Numbered from the stretch's first letter, positions 23,138 through 33,602 are shown. The stretch is DNA of 64,000 nucleotides from Flavobacterium dauae (GCF_004151275.2 NZ_CP130821.1:744001-808000), one strand, 5' to 3'. Numbers and translations are program-made. Notes: generated from the letters alone by a model not told the origin.

Positions 23138-24901
23138 ATGGCAGCCATTTTACCCACCATTCAATTTCCTTCTGATTTAAAATCGAAAACCATTGAAGAA
23201 TTGGAACAGTTAGCCGGTGAAATCCGTAGGTTTATAATCAACGTGGTATCGGTCAACGGTGGTCATTTGGGGGCGAGTTTAGGTGTGGTAGAATTAACCA
23301 TTGCCCTACATTATGTGTTTGATACCCCCATTGATAAACTGGTTTGGGATGTAGGCCATCAGGCGTATGTACATAAAATACTTACCGGCAGAAAAGACGT
23401 TTTTGACAGCAACCGGAAGAAGAATGGAATCAGCGGATTTCCTAAAATCAGTGAAAGTGTATATGATGCTTTTGGAGTGGGACATTCTTCAACATCCCTA
23501 TCGGCAGCATTGGGCATGGCTATTGGCGATAAATTACAAGGCAAAAATAACCAGCATATTGCGGTAATTGGTGATGCCTCAATCGCTTCGGGTATGGCTT
23601 TTGAAGCTTTGAATCACGCCGGGGTTACTAATACGCGTTTTATAGTTGTTTTAAACGATAATGCCATTGGGATAGACCCCAGCATAGGTGCATTGAAAAG
23701 TTACTTGATGCAGGTTAAGCAAGGGAAAAATCCAAAAGAAAACAATATGATTAAATCGTTGAATTTTGATTATTCGGGACCTATTGACGGACATAACCTC
23801 AAAGTGCTTATTAATGAATTTCAACGATTAAAAAATAAAAATAAACCGCAGTTTTTACACGTTATTACCACTAAAGGCAAAGGGTTGAAACAAGCCGAAG
23901 AAAATCAGGTGCTGTACCACGCACCGGGAAAATTCGATAAAATAACAGGAGATTTATTACAAAATAACCAACAGGAATTTACAAAATTTCAGGATGTTTT
24001 TGGGTTAACTTTGTTAGAATTAGCTCAGAAAAACAATAAACTATTTGCCATAACTCCGGCAATGCCAACGGGAAGTTCTTTAAAATATATGATGGATAAA
24101 TTTCCAGAACGTGCCATTGATGTTGGTATAGCCGAACAGCACGCAGTTACTTTGGCAGCAGGTATTTCGTTGAGTGGCTTTACTGTTTTTTGTACCATTT
24201 ATTCTACCTTTTTGCAACGAGCTTACGACCAGTTGATTCACGATGTGGCGTTGCAAAACATACCCGTAGTTTTTTGTATAGATCGTGCTGGTTTGGTGGG
24301 CGAAGACGGAGCAACACATCAGGGAATTTTTGATATTGCCTATTTAAATGCCATTCCCAATTTAAAAATTCTGGCACCCAAAAATGCTGTAGAACTGCGT
24401 CAAACATTATACACCCTGCAAAACAATAATTCACAGCCTGTTGCTGTTCGGTATCCACGAGGGTATTCGTCAGAAAAAAATTGGAAAGTACCTTTTGAAA
24501 TCATCGATTTTTCTAAAATTCAAAACATAAAAAAAGGAACTAAAGCAGCCGTTTTTTCAACAGGAACCATTATCGAAAATGTTTTAGAAGCATTAAGTTT
24601 TGATGCTGATTTTTTCTCGGTATATCATTTTTTACAGATAAAACCTTTAAACGAAAAAGCTATTGTTGATTTAATTAAAAGGTATCAAACCATCATCACG
24701 GTAGAAGAAGGTGTTGTAAACGGTGGATTTGGCAGTATGATAAACCAGATTGTTTTAAAGAACAAGCTTAAGGTTGAAGTGATAAATCTGGGAATACCCG
24801 ATGAATTTATAGAACACGCAACCGTAAACGAACAATTTATTTATTGCGGATTAGATAGTTTATCTATGCAGAATTTATTTAAAAGAATACAGAATGTTTA
24901 G
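23138..24901 (+). CDS. dxs: 1-deoxy-D-xylulose-5-phosphate synthase
   Basis: 587 aa from ATG 23138 (MAAILPTIQFPSD). The frame continues up to a TTG at 23117, but that lies within the -7 box TAAATTTG (23112-23119), so the ATG is preferred. First enzyme of the MEP isoprenoid pathway, joining pyruvate and glyceraldehyde 3-phosphate with thiamine diphosphate. Motifs: VWDVGHQAYVHKILTGR, the ThDP motif GDASIASGMAFEALNHAG...LNDN, the catalytic Glu in VGIAEQHAVTLAAG, and RYPRGYS. Slightly shorter than the usual ~620 aa. It overlaps the next ORF by 8 nt. Confidence 0.93.
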   Translation: MAAILPTIQFPSDLKSKTIEELEQLAGEIRRFIINVVSVNGGHLGASLGVVELTIALHYVFDTPIDKLVWDVGHQAYVHKILTGRKDVFDSNRKKNGISGFPKISESVYDAFGVGHSSTSLSAALGMAIGDKLQGKNNQHIAVIGDASIASGMAFEALNHAGVTNTRFIVVLNDNAIGIDPSIGALKSYLMQVKQGKNPKENNMIKSLNFDYSGPIDGHNLKVLINEFQRLKNKNKPQFLHVITTKGKGLKQAEENQVLYHAPGKFDKITGDLLQNNQQEFTKFQDVFGLTLLELAQKNNKLFAITPAMPTGSSLKYMMDKFPERAIDVGIAEQHAVTLAAGISLSGFTVFCTIYSTFLQRAYDQLIHDVALQNIPVVFCIDRAGLVGEDGATHQGIFDIAYLNAIPNLKILAPKNAVELRQTLYTLQNNNSQPVAVRYPRGYSSEKNWKVPFEIIDFSKIQNIKKGTKAAVFSTGTIIENVLEALSFDADFFSVYHFLQIKPLNEKAIVDLIKRYQTIITVEEGVVNGGFGSMINQIVLKNKLKVEVINLGIPDEFIEHATVNEQFIYCGLDSLSMQNLFKRIQNV

Positions 24902-26144
24902 ATTTAAGATAGTTGTTTTTTGTATGTTGTTGTCGGCAATTGGCTTTTCACAGACAGGCGATTCGATACAGATTGAAAAAAAACAAATAAGTATAGACGC
25001 TTTTTACAGAACACAATTTTCGGTTTTTGATACCTTGGTTAAAAAAAATGACACTATTTTTATCCGCCCAATTACGGTGGAACCTAAAATGGTTTTACAA
25101 GATTCTGTTTTAATGGAACTTAAGTCGGGCGATGTACAACAAGTGGTGGTCTCTACTTTTGAGGTGACCAAACGCAATAAAAATACCGATTTGTCGTATT
25201 TTTTAATTCCTAAACCCAATGGATTTGTTTACGACAAAACACCCCGTGCCAATTCGCAGATTTTTTACGATGCACTATCTCCAATTCGTTCAGAATTAAG
25301 TTTCTGGAAAAAAACAAACAGCCTGGGACTAGATATTAACCAAGGAACTTTTTCTAATTGGAATGCCGGAGGATATAGCTCGGTTTCAGGAATTGTGAAA
25401 GGCGATTTTTCAAGAAATTACGAAAAAGGAAGAACCGTTTGGCAAAATGAGCTAAAAGTGCGTTATGGTTTAAATAAACAAGAAAATATAGAACTGCGAA
25501 AAACAGATGATGTTTTAAGCATTAATTCTTCTTTTGGTTACAAATCATCGGTCAAATCAAACTGGTATTATTCTGCCAAAATGACCTTAAACACGCAAAT
25601 GGCTAATGGTTACGCGTATCCCGATGTAGAAAATCCTATTTCGCGTGCATTTGCACCGGCGTATTTATTTGTGGGTATTGGTTCTGAATTTTTTAAAAAT
25701 AATTTTAAGGCATACATTTCGCCACTTACTTTAAAATCAACATTGGTTTTAGACGATACATTGGCAAATAAAGGCGAATTTGGTTTACCCGGTGCTGTTT
25801 ACGCTGAAGACGGAACGTTGTTGATTGCCGGAAAAAAATCGAGAAACGAATTGGGTTTTCTTTTTACAACCGAATGGAATAAAACGTTAATGAAAAACGT
25901 TTCTTTAAAAAATAACATAACTTTATATACCGATTATCTGAATAATTTTGGAAATGTTGATGTAGACTGGCAGCTTATGTTAGAAATGAAAATAAACAGC
26001 CTGTTGAAAGCAACTTTAGGTGGACATTTGATTTATGATGATGATATAAAAAACAAACGAGATGTTGATGGCGTGCAGATTACCGAAGGTCCGCGTGTGC
26101 AGTTTAAACAGTTGTTAAGTGTTGGTTTGGTTTATAATTTTTAA
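24894..26144 (+). CDS. DUF3078 outer-membrane-type protein
   Basis: 416 aa with a signal peptide (ends near IGFSQ). The second half is a DUF3078 barrel-like region with SFWKKTNSLGLDINQGTFSNWNAGG and YSAKMTLNTQMANGY, ending LLSVGLVYNF, a C-terminal aromatic typical of outer membrane proteins. Its ATG overlaps the dxs stop by 8 nt, so it is translationally linked to dxs; a link with isoprenoid metabolism is not established. Confidence 0.85.
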   Translation: MFRFKIVVFCMLLSAIGFSQTGDSIQIEKKQISIDAFYRTQFSVFDTLVKKNDTIFIRPITVEPKMVLQDSVLMELKSGDVQQVVVSTFEVTKRNKNTDLSYFLIPKPNGFVYDKTPRANSQIFYDALSPIRSELSFWKKTNSLGLDINQGTFSNWNAGGYSSVSGIVKGDFSRNYEKGRTVWQNELKVRYGLNKQENIELRKTDDVLSINSSFGYKSSVKSNWYYSAKMTLNTQMANGYAYPDVENPISRAFAPAYLFVGIGSEFFKNNFKAYISPLTLKSTLVLDDTLANKGEFGLPGAVYAEDGTLLIAGKKSRNELGFLFTTEWNKTLMKNVSLKNNITLYTDYLNNFGNVDVDWQLMLEMKINSLLKATLGGHLIYDDDIKNKRDVDGVQITEGPRVQFKQLLSVGLVYNF

Positions 26145-26147
26145 CAG

Positions 26148-26840
26148 ATGAAAATATTTTTAAACATATTGTTTTTTTTGGTTTCGCTAACGGCAATTTC
26201 ACAAGCTACCGATAGTTTGCCCGATTTGGAACGAACTATAAAAGTAACCGATCCTTTTTATAGAGAAGATCAGTTTTATGTGGGCGTTACGCATACTTTA
26301 ATGATGAAACAGCCCCAAAATTTCTCCACCAACTCTATTTCTATAGGAACGAATTTTGGTTTTCTGCGTGATTTTCCTATAAATAAGCAGCGAACAGTTG
26401 CTATTGCTCCGGGGTTTGGTTTTGCATTTTATAATTTGCGACACAATATGGCCTTGATTGATAACAATCCCGTTACTTTTGAAATTGACAATGATCGTGA
26501 AAAAAATGTTCAGAAACTGTCTTACATCGAAATTCCGATCGAAATTCGCTGGCGTAATTCAAAAGTGCATTCACATAAATTTTGGCGTGTTTATACAGGA
26601 ATTAAATACAGTTATCTGTTAAACTCAACTTCAAAGTACAAAGGCGATTTAGGAAATCACAGCTTTAAAAACAGCGATTTGCTGTCAAGATCAAATTTAG
26701 GAGTTTACATCTCAGCAGGTTTCAACACTTGGAATTTATATGGCTATTACGGTTTTAAACCTTTGTACAACAAAAACACTATTGATACCACAAGCCATAT
26801 AAATATGTTGAATGTAGGGTTGATGTTTTATATTTTGTAA
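26148..26840 (+). CDS. outer membrane beta-barrel protein (PorT-like)
   Basis: 230 aa. Signal peptide (LTAISQA), then GVTHTLMMKQP, VAIAPGFGFAFYNL, YIEIPIEIRWRNS, YTGIKYSYLLNSTSKYKG and terminal LNVGLMFYIL, the strand pattern of PorT-type barrels. It starts 3 bp after the DUF3078 gene, so dxs, DUF3078 and this gene form one unit. Its 3' end overlaps the convergent PAP2-like gene by 13 nt. Specific function unknown. Confidence 0.75.
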   Translation: MKIFLNILFFLVSLTAISQATDSLPDLERTIKVTDPFYREDQFYVGVTHTLMMKQPQNFSTNSISIGTNFGFLRDFPINKQRTVAIAPGFGFAFYNLRHNMALIDNNPVTFEIDNDREKNVQKLSYIEIPIEIRWRNSKVHSHKFWRVYTGIKYSYLLNSTSKYKGDLGNHSFKNSDLLSRSNLGVYISAGFNTWNLYGYYGFKPLYNKNTIDTTSHINMLNVGLMFYIL

Positions 26841-27433
26841 AACAAAATAAACGAAGGCACAAAACCAATCAACGCACCCAATATAATTTCTACGTTGGTA
26901 TGTGCCCTTAAATACAACCTTGCCGATGCTACCAAGCCAATTATTAACAATAAAATCGGTAAAACAATAAACGGATTAAGATAGTACGTTGTGGTTTGGT
27001 TTATAAATAGCGGAATGGCACTGCAAACACTTGCTACGTGTACGCTGTATTTACGTTTTAACAGCACACCAAAAAAGAGTAGGGTATAAGAAATGCAATA
27101 GGCTATAAAAAAAACTTTTAGTGCAGAGTTAGAAGCATTTTCCCACACTTTAAAAACAAGTATGTTAATAATAACAATATTTAAAAATACAGGGGCTGCA
27201 CGTTCTTGAACGTTTTTAACCATTACCGATGATTTTAGCAAGCCTAAAGATTTCAAGAAAAAGTAAATGCAAACCGGTAACAAAAAGGTCATTAAAAAAG
27301 CCTGACCCGTTGCTAAATATTGTTCTAAAGGAATAAAAAAATCAGCATTTAATAAGTAAAAACATCCTGTAATTATTGTGGGAATAAGAACAGGATGAAA
27401 AATATATGATATTATTTTTGCTGCGTAATTCAT
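26828..27433 (-). CDS. PAP2-like integral membrane protein
   Basis: 201 aa, about six transmembrane helices. The C-terminal stretch SARLYLRAHTNVEIILGALIG resembles motif 3 of PAP2 phosphatases (SR...H...D...G), with Asn-Val-Glu where the Asp usually is, and VKNVQERAAP could be a degenerate motif 1. Catalytic activity is therefore uncertain. Its ATG overlaps the rpoN stop (TAATG), so it is translationally coupled to rpoN. Confidence 0.55.
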   Translation of the reverse strand: MNYAAKIISYIFHPVLIPTIITGCFYLLNADFFIPLEQYLATGQAFLMTFLLPVCIYFFLKSLGLLKSSVMVKNVQERAAPVFLNIVIINILVFKVWENASNSALKVFFIAYCISYTLLFFGVLLKRKYSVHVASVCSAIPLFINQTTTYYLNPFIVLPILLLIIGLVASARLYLRAHTNVEIILGALIGFVPSFILFYKI

Positions 27434-28896
27434 TAAATTTTTCGTCGCATCCGTGCTACGGGAATGTCTAATTGTTCGCGGTATTTTGCTACGGTTCGTC
27501 GGGCAATTGGGTAGCCTTTTTCTTTAAGCATATCGGCAAGTTTGTCATCGGGTAGCGGTTTGTGCTTGTCTTCGTCTTCAATGATGTTTTGAAGGATTTT
27601 CTTAATTTCAATTGTAGAAACTTCTTCACCCTGATCGTTTGTCATTGCTTCAGAGAAAAATTCTTTAATCAGTTTGGTTCCGTAAGGTGTATCAACATAT
27701 TTGCTGTTGGCAACACGCGAAATGGTCGAAATATCCAAACCAACCATATCGGCAATATCCTTTAAAATCATCGGACGGATTTTGGTTTCGTCGCCGTCAA
27801 TAAAATATTCTTTTTGATATTCAATAATGGCACTCATAGTTACAAACAAGGTTTCCTGGCGTTGTTTAATGGCGTCGATAAACCATTTGGCTCCATCTAA
27901 CTTTTGTTTGATAAATTGAACGGCATCTTTTTGTGCTGACGATTTTTCGTTGGTTTCTTTATAGGTTTGCAACATTTCTTGATAATCTTTAGAAACGTGC
28001 AACTCCGGAGCATTTCTGCTGTTTAGTAATAATTCTATTTCGCCATCTTCTACTTTTACTGTAAAATCAGGAATAATATGTTCTATTGCTCTTGAGTTTC
28101 CTGAAAAACTCCCCCCCGGTTTTGGGTTCAGTTTTTCAATTTCGTCAATAGCTTTGCGAAGCTGTGACTGCGAAACGCCGTATTTTTGCAGCAATTTATC
28201 GTAATGTTTTTTGGTAAAAGCATCAAATTGATTTTCAATAATATCTTTTGCTAAATTAACCGATTCGTTAGGTGTTTTATTTTGCAGCTGCAACAACAAA
28301 CATTCTTGCAAATCGCGGGCACCCACGCCGCTTGGTTCCAGCTCGTGAATAATGTTTTCTAAAATATTTTTAACTTGTTCTTCAGAAGAGTAAATACCTT
28401 GCGTAAACGCCATATCGTCTACAATATCCTGAATATCACGACGAATGTATCCCATATCATCCATACTGCCAATCAAAAATTCGGCAATGGTTCGTTCTTC
28501 GTCTGTTAAAATAAAAGTATTTAACTGTTCAATTAAACTTTGGTGAAAACTAATTTGTGCTTCAATTGGCATAAAGGTTTCCTCATCGTCGTCGCTGTAA
28601 TTATTGCTTTTAAGTTTGTAGTCGGGTATTTCGTCGTCACTTAAATAATCATCGATATTGATGTCTTCTGTATCAATATGATCGTTATCATAATCGTCGT
28701 AATCATCAGAATTGTTTTGAAATTCATCTGTTTCATTCAAATCATCTTTGCCCGATTCTAATGCCGGATTTTCAACCAATTCTTCTTTTAACCGTTGTTC
28801 AAAAGCAAGCGTGGGCAATTGAATCAATTTCATTAATTGAATTTGCTGTGGCGATAATTTTTGCGATAATTTTAACTGTAAATTCTGCTTTAACAT
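27433..28896 (-). CDS. rpoN: RNA polymerase sigma-54 factor
   Basis: 487 aa. The glutamine/leucine-rich activator-binding region is at residues 1-45 (LKLSQKLSPQQIQLMKLIQLPTL), followed by a very acidic linker (about 50-115, many D/E/N), the core-binding domain, the helix-turn-helix and the RpoN box ARRTVAKYREQLDIP near the C terminus. It directs transcription from -24/-12 promoters with activator ATPases. A long hairpin separates it from asnS upstream. Confidence 0.95.
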   Translation of the reverse strand: MLKQNLQLKLSQKLSPQQIQLMKLIQLPTLAFEQRLKEELVENPALESGKDDLNETDEFQNNSDDYDDYDNDHIDTEDINIDDYLSDDEIPDYKLKSNNYSDDDEETFMPIEAQISFHQSLIEQLNTFILTDEERTIAEFLIGSMDDMGYIRRDIQDIVDDMAFTQGIYSSEEQVKNILENIIHELEPSGVGARDLQECLLLQLQNKTPNESVNLAKDIIENQFDAFTKKHYDKLLQKYGVSQSQLRKAIDEIEKLNPKPGGSFSGNSRAIEHIIPDFTVKVEDGEIELLLNSRNAPELHVSKDYQEMLQTYKETNEKSSAQKDAVQFIKQKLDGAKWFIDAIKQRQETLFVTMSAIIEYQKEYFIDGDETKIRPMILKDIADMVGLDISTISRVANSKYVDTPYGTKLIKEFFSEAMTNDQGEEVSTIEIKKILQNIIEDEDKHKPLPDDKLADMLKEKGYPIARRTVAKYREQLDIPVARMRRKI

Positions 28897-28923
28897 CTTA
28901 TAATGCTCCTTGTAACTTTATTG

Positions 28924-28989
28924 TTTAAAAAAAGTTTGACACAAACTAATTACTCAAAAATAGTAAATAATTAGTGTTGTGTCAAACTT
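28924..28989 (-). terminator. long hairpin terminator after asnS
   Basis: 13-bp perfect arms AAGTTTGACACAA (28932-28944) and TTGTGTCAAACTT (28977-28989), extended inward by ACTAATTA and TAATTAGTG with small bulges. On the minus strand a T7 tract follows, so it can terminate asnS before rpoN. Confidence 0.75.
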
Positions 28990-29019
28990 AATATGTTATA
29001 AAATATTGTGAAATATTTT

Positions 29020-30456
29020 TTAAAATTCTGCGTTTTGTGGTGTTCTTGGGAACGGAATTACGTCGCGAATATTCGTCATACCGGTTACAAACAATACCAA
29101 ACGTTCAAAACCTAAACCAAAACCGCTGTGAACTGCCGATCCGAATTTGCGGGTATCCAAGTACCACCATAATTCTTCTTCGGGAATGTTTAATGCCTGC
29201 ATTTTTTCGATCAACACATCGTAGCGTTCTTCACGTTGCGATCCGCCTACAATTTCACCAATTCCAGGGAACAAAATATCCATTGCACGAACCGTTTTAC
29301 CGTCGTCATTCAAACGCATGTAGAACGATTTGATATTTGCAGGATAATCAAACAAAATTACCGGACATTTAAAGTGTTTTTCAACCAAGAAACGTTCGTG
29401 CTCACTTTGTAAATCGGCACCCCATTCTTCAATTAAATACTGGAATTTTTTGTTTTTATTAGGTTTCGATCCTTTTAAAATATCAATCGCTTCGGTGTAA
29501 GAAACGCGTTTAAAGTTGTTTTCTAAAACGAATTTCAGTTTCTCCATCAACGTCATTTCTGAACGATCTGCCTGTGGTTTCGATTTTTCTTCATCGATCA
29601 ATCGAGCTTCCAACTGCAATAAATCGTCTTCGCATTTTTCAACCGTATATTTAATTACGAATTTGATGAAATCTTCCGCCAAATCCATATTATCGTCTAA
29701 ATTATTAAAGGCAACTTCCGGTTCAATCATCCAAAATTCTGCCAAATGGCGCGATGTATTTGAATTTTCTGCACGGAAAGTCGGTCCAAAAGTGTAAATC
29801 GATCCCAATGCCATTGCATAAGCTTCACCTTCTAACTGACCCGAAACGGTTAAGTTGGTGTGTTTGCCAAAGAAATCTTCTTTGTAATTAATGCTTCCAT
29901 CTTCATTTCTTGGAGCAGAACCATCTAACGGCAACGCTGTAACCTGAAACATTTCACCGGCACCTTCGGCATCAGAACCCGTGATAATTGGTGTGTTTAC
30001 ATAGAAAAATCCGTTGTCTTGAAAGTATTTGTGCACCGCGTAAGAAAGCGTACTGCGAACACGCATAATAGCACCAAACATATTGGTACGAATGCGTAAA
30101 TGTGCATTTTCGCGTAAAAATTCTAACGAGTGTTTTTTAGGCTGTATTGGATATTTTTCGGCATCAGAATCGCCTAAAATTTCCAACGTATTTGCCTGAA
30201 TTTCGTATTTTTGACCTTTACCTTGGCTTTCAACCAACGTACCTTTAACGCTAATTGCCGCGCCGGTTGTAATACGTTTAATGGTTTCTTCAGGAAAAGC
30301 GTCTAATTCTAAAACGCATTGTATGTTATGAATGGTAGATCCGTCGTTTAACGCAATGAACTGGTTGTTTCTAAAAGTACGCACCCAGCCTTTAGCCACT
30401 ACTTCTTGTAAAAGACTCGACCCTGCTAAAAGATCTTTAATCTTGGTATGTTTCAT
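29020..30456 (-). CDS. asnS: asparagine-tRNA ligase
   Basis: 478 aa class IIb synthetase. An N-terminal OB-fold anticodon-binding domain (about 1-120) precedes the catalytic core with motif 2 [21 protein letters not shown] and motif 3 [16 protein letters not shown], the AsnRS-specific forms. Charges tRNA-Asn. Single gene with its own hairpin terminator. Confidence 0.95.
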   Translation of the reverse strand: MKHTKIKDLLAGSSLLQEVVAKGWVRTFRNNQFIALNDGSTIHNIQCVLELDAFPEETIKRITTGAAISVKGTLVESQGKGQKYEIQANTLEILGDSDAEKYPIQPKKHSLEFLRENAHLRIRTNMFGAIMRVRSTLSYAVHKYFQDNGFFYVNTPIITGSDAEGAGEMFQVTALPLDGSAPRNEDGSINYKEDFFGKHTNLTVSGQLEGEAYAMALGSIYTFGPTFRAENSNTSRHLAEFWMIEPEVAFNNLDDNMDLAEDFIKFVIKYTVEKCEDDLLQLEARLIDEEKSKPQADRSEMTLMEKLKFVLENNFKRVSYTEAIDILKGSKPNKNKKFQYLIEEWGADLQSEHERFLVEKHFKCPVILFDYPANIKSFYMRLNDDGKTVRAMDILFPGIGEIVGGSQREERYDVLIEKMQALNIPEEELWWYLDTRKFGSAVHSGFGLGFERLVLFVTGMTNIRDVIPFPRTPQNAEF

Positions 30457-30537
30457 TTATATTGCTATAATTTAGATGTCAATAATTACAGTGGGTAAAA
30501 TTACAACTTTTTTAATTGTTTTAACGGATTAATTTTA

Positions 30538-30569
30538 TTGAAAAAACACGTTGAATTTTAATATCTTTG
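30538..30569 (+). promoter_or_regulatory. promoter of the 121-aa membrane protein gene
   Basis: TTG (30538-30540), 21-bp spacer, TATCTTTG (30562-30569); ATG 26 bp downstream. Confidence 0.6.
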
Positions 30570-30595
30570 ATTTGTACATAGATAATTGTTAGTTA

Positions 30596-30961
30596 ATGAA
30601 AATAGATAAATTTCAAAGAAATGCTATAATAGTTTGTGTTTTACCAATTATTGCAATATTAGTTGCGAACTATACGCAGCAGTATAGAGTTTCTAATAGA
30701 AATCTTTATTTAATTATGATAGCAATTGTTTACATGTTATGGGGTACGTCTCTTTTAGGAGGGGGAGTTAATTCAATATTTATATTAGATGACAAAAATC
30801 AGAAACTTAAAAAAAGAATATTTTGGTCTATAATAAGTTTGTTGCCCTTAATTTATTTGGGGATAATGTTGTGCACTTTTTTTATTATAGATGAATTTAA
30901 TAATGATGATATAATTCTTGAATCTGGCGAAAGAATTGATGGTTATTATCGTAATTCTTGA
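30596..30961 (+). CDS. hypothetical membrane protein, 121 aa
   Basis: Three predicted transmembrane helices (about 9-25, 38-60 and 73-97) and a short acidic C-terminal tail. No family recognised. Supported by a full two-box promoter and AT-rich flavobacterial codon use. Downstream is the DinB-family gene, 75 bp away. Confidence 0.6.
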   Translation: MKIDKFQRNAIIVCVLPIIAILVANYTQQYRVSNRNLYLIMIAIVYMLWGTSLLGGGVNSIFILDDKNQKLKKRIFWSIISLLPLIYLGIMLCTFFIIDEFNNDDIILESGERIDGYYRNS

Positions 30962-31036
30962 TCTAAATTTTAGAATCTGTGCATCTGTGATAAAGATTAA
31001 TTTTACAATAATTCTAAACAACAAAAATTAAATAAA

Positions 31037-31531
31037 ATGAGTATTAAAAAAGCATTATTAATTGAATTAGAACGCGAAAAAGAAAATACAAAACGCATTA
31101 TTAGTCGGTTAGAAAACGACAAATTTAATTACAAACCGCACGAAAAATCAATGACTTTGGGCGAATTAGCAAACCATATTGTAGAATTGCACAACTGGGT
31201 TGATTTTGTTTTAAGCAAAGAAACGTTTGATTTCCATGTGGATTATATTCCTACAAAATTAACGTCGGTTGATGATTTGTTGAATAAACTGGAAAGTGAT
31301 TTCGAAAAAAACAAAGCTATCATTGAGAAAATGAACGAAGAAATTGTTTTTGAAGACTGGGCACTAAAAGCCGGCGATCATGTTATTGCTGCCATGCCAA
31401 AAACGGGTGCGTTGCGTTTTATTGTTACCAACCATTTAATTCACCACCGCGGACAGTTAACAGTTTATATGCGTTTGCTTGATATTCCGTTGCCAGGAAT
31501 TTATGGGCCAACAGCAGATGATAAAGCCTAA
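31037..31531 (+). CDS. DinB family protein
   Basis: 164 aa four-helix bundle of the DinB/YfiT type, which binds a metal through three histidines: the one in LANHIVELHNW and those in TNHLIHHRGQLTVYMR. The C-terminal GIYGPTADD is common in this group. Members include thiol transferases and stress proteins; the substrate here is unknown. Confidence 0.85.
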   Translation: MSIKKALLIELEREKENTKRIISRLENDKFNYKPHEKSMTLGELANHIVELHNWVDFVLSKETFDFHVDYIPTKLTSVDDLLNKLESDFEKNKAIIEKMNEEIVFEDWALKAGDHVIAAMPKTGALRFIVTNHLIHHRGQLTVYMRLLDIPLPGIYGPTADDKA

Positions 31532-31536
31532 AAAAA

Positions 31537-31575
31537 ACAGAAGAGTCGAAAAAATCGGCTCTTTTTTATTTTTTA
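31537..31575 (+). terminator. terminator
   Basis: AAGAGTCG (31541-31548), A-rich loop, CGGCTCTT (31556-31563), T-run. Confidence 0.8.
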
Positions 31576-31650
31576 CTTAACAAACTTTCAGCTTTATTTA
31601 AACTAAATTTATCCTTTTAATAATAATGCAAGATCCTTTTACAAACGTTT

Positions 31651-32322
31651 ATGAAAATCCTTGTAATAGAAGACGAAATACAGTTGCAGAAAACCATTGT
31701 AGAATTCCTGAACAATGAGAAAATCTTGGTAGAATCGGCATCTAACTTTAAAGAAGCTTTAGATAAAATTATTTCGTTTGATTACGACTGCATTCTTTTA
31801 GATATTATGTTGCCCGATGGCAGCGGAATGGATATTTTAAAAGAATTAAAAAAGCTTAAATCAAAAGCGTCGGTTATTATTCTTTCGGCAAAAGACAGCG
31901 TAGAAGATAAAGTAGAAGGTTTATTGGTAGGAGCTGATGATTATTTGGCGAAACCTTTTCATTTTGCCGAATTGCTGGCACGAATAAAAGTAACTTTACG
32001 TAAAAATCAACAAAACGGAAACGCTTTACTACAATATAAAAACATTGTAGTAAATCCCGAAGATCGTATGGTTACCATTGCCGGCAACGAATTAAAACTC
32101 AACAGAAAAGAATACGATTTACTGTATTATTTTATGCTTCGCCCAGAAAAAGTAATGCAGAAAACCACATTGGCAGAAACTGTTTGGGGCGATCATATTG
32201 AATTTGCCGACAATCTGGATTTTATTTATTCGCAAATAAAAAATCTTCGCAAAAAACTAAAAACAGCTCATTCTCAGGCTGATATTCAGGCGGTTTATGG
32301 TGTAGGGTATAAATTACAGTAA
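31651..32322 (+). CDS. OmpR/PhoB-family response regulator
   Basis: 223 aa. Receiver domain (1-115) with acidic pocket IEDE, phosphoacceptor Asp in CILLDIMLPDGSG, Ser in ILSAKDS and Lys in DDYLAKPF. A winged-helix DNA-binding domain follows (about 130-223, ending AVYGVGYKLQ). It is followed 2 bp later by its histidine kinase, and then a PepSY-like secreted protein, a grouping common in Bacteroidota. Confidence 0.93.
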   Translation: MKILVIEDEIQLQKTIVEFLNNEKILVESASNFKEALDKIISFDYDCILLDIMLPDGSGMDILKELKKLKSKASVIILSAKDSVEDKVEGLLVGADDYLAKPFHFAELLARIKVTLRKNQQNGNALLQYKNIVVNPEDRMVTIAGNELKLNRKEYDLLYYFMLRPEKVMQKTTLAETVWGDHIEFADNLDFIYSQIKNLRKKLKTAHSQADIQAVYGVGYKLQ

Positions 32323-32324
32323 AA

Positions 32325-33602
32325 ATGAAAGTGTCATTAAAAAATTATTCGTTCCGGTATTTGGTACCGTTGTTGTTTGCAGTTATCGGCATTTGGGCAT
32401 TCTTGTTTTATAAAAGTATTGTTGATGAAGTGTATGACAATATTGACGACGGATTGAAAAATCAGAAAATCGAAATTATCAGACAGGCTTATATCGATCC
32501 AAGTGTTATAAAAGTGGACGAGTTTGGTGTAAACCAATTCCGGATTTTAAAGGTTTCAGCTGAAGATTATGATGAAAGCAACCACTTAACTACCGAAATG
32601 GTTTTTATGCCTTACGATGGCGAGAACGAACCATACCGGGTGTTACGAACAGGTTTTCACGGCGTAGATAAAGAAAAATACATATTGGAAATCCGTACGT
32701 CGATGATGGAAGAAGACGATATGATCTTTAATTTATCAATCTCATTAATTGTCTTGTACGTCTTAATTTTATTAAGTGCTTTGGTTATTCATCAGGTAGT
32801 TATCCGCAAGGCGTTAAAACCTTTTTATGCTATTTTAGATCAAATTAAACAATACCGCCTGGGTAAAAATACACACATACAATCGGTTAAAAGCAACGTG
32901 CTTGAATTTGCCAGTTTAGAAGAAGAAGTTATTGAAATGATTAACCGCAACGAAGAAATGTATCAACAGCAAAAACTGTTTATAGAAAACGCTTCGCACG
33001 AATTGCAAACACCACTGGCGGTAACAATAAACGAATTGGATCTGGTTTTAGAAAATACCGATATTCCCAAAAAAGACTACCTGAAAATAGTGGCTGCCAA
33101 AGATGCTTTATGGCGAATGGTACATTTAAATAAATCGTTGTTGATGCTGTCGCGTATTGACAATCATCAATACAAAATGACCGATGAGGTTAACTTTACC
33201 AAAGTGCTTCAAAACGAATTAGAAGCTTTAAATTCAATTATAGAAGAAAAACAACTTTATGTGCAATTTGAAAATAAAGCCGATTTTATTGCTAAATTTC
33301 ACCCCGAAATGGCACGTGTTTTACTTTCAAATCTGTTGCGAAATGCAATAAAACACAACAACGAAGATAAAGAAATTGTGATTTTTGTAGATAAAAATGA
33401 ACTAAAAATTGCCAACAGCGGTAGCTATATTCCATTAAATCCAAAATTGATTTACGAACGTTTTTATAAACAAGGAACAGCCACAAACAGTAACGGATTA
33501 GGGCTTTCTATTGTAAAAAGTATTGTAGATAAACAAAATGTCATTACGCTGTTGTATTCATTTTTTAACAACAAACACGAATTTAAAATCATAAAAAAAT
33601 AA
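32325..33602 (+). CDS. sensor histidine kinase
   Basis: 425 aa. Transmembrane helices at about 12-29 and 134-160 enclose a periplasmic sensor segment of ~100 residues. The H box is FIENASHELQTPLAV, the N box LLSNLLRNAIKHNNEDK, and the G box GTATNSNGLGLSIVKS. The C-terminal ATPase domain is short but complete. Cognate partner of the response regulator directly upstream. Confidence 0.92.
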   Translation: MKVSLKNYSFRYLVPLLFAVIGIWAFLFYKSIVDEVYDNIDDGLKNQKIEIIRQAYIDPSVIKVDEFGVNQFRILKVSAEDYDESNHLTTEMVFMPYDGENEPYRVLRTGFHGVDKEKYILEIRTSMMEEDDMIFNLSISLIVLYVLILLSALVIHQVVIRKALKPFYAILDQIKQYRLGKNTHIQSVKSNVLEFASLEEEVIEMINRNEEMYQQQKLFIENASHELQTPLAVTINELDLVLENTDIPKKDYLKIVAAKDALWRMVHLNKSLLMLSRIDNHQYKMTDEVNFTKVLQNELEALNSIIEEKQLYVQFENKADFIAKFHPEMARVLLSNLLRNAIKHNNEDKEIVIFVDKNELKIANSGSYIPLNPKLIYERFYKQGTATNSNGLGLSIVKSIVDKQNVITLLYSFFNNKHEFKIIKK

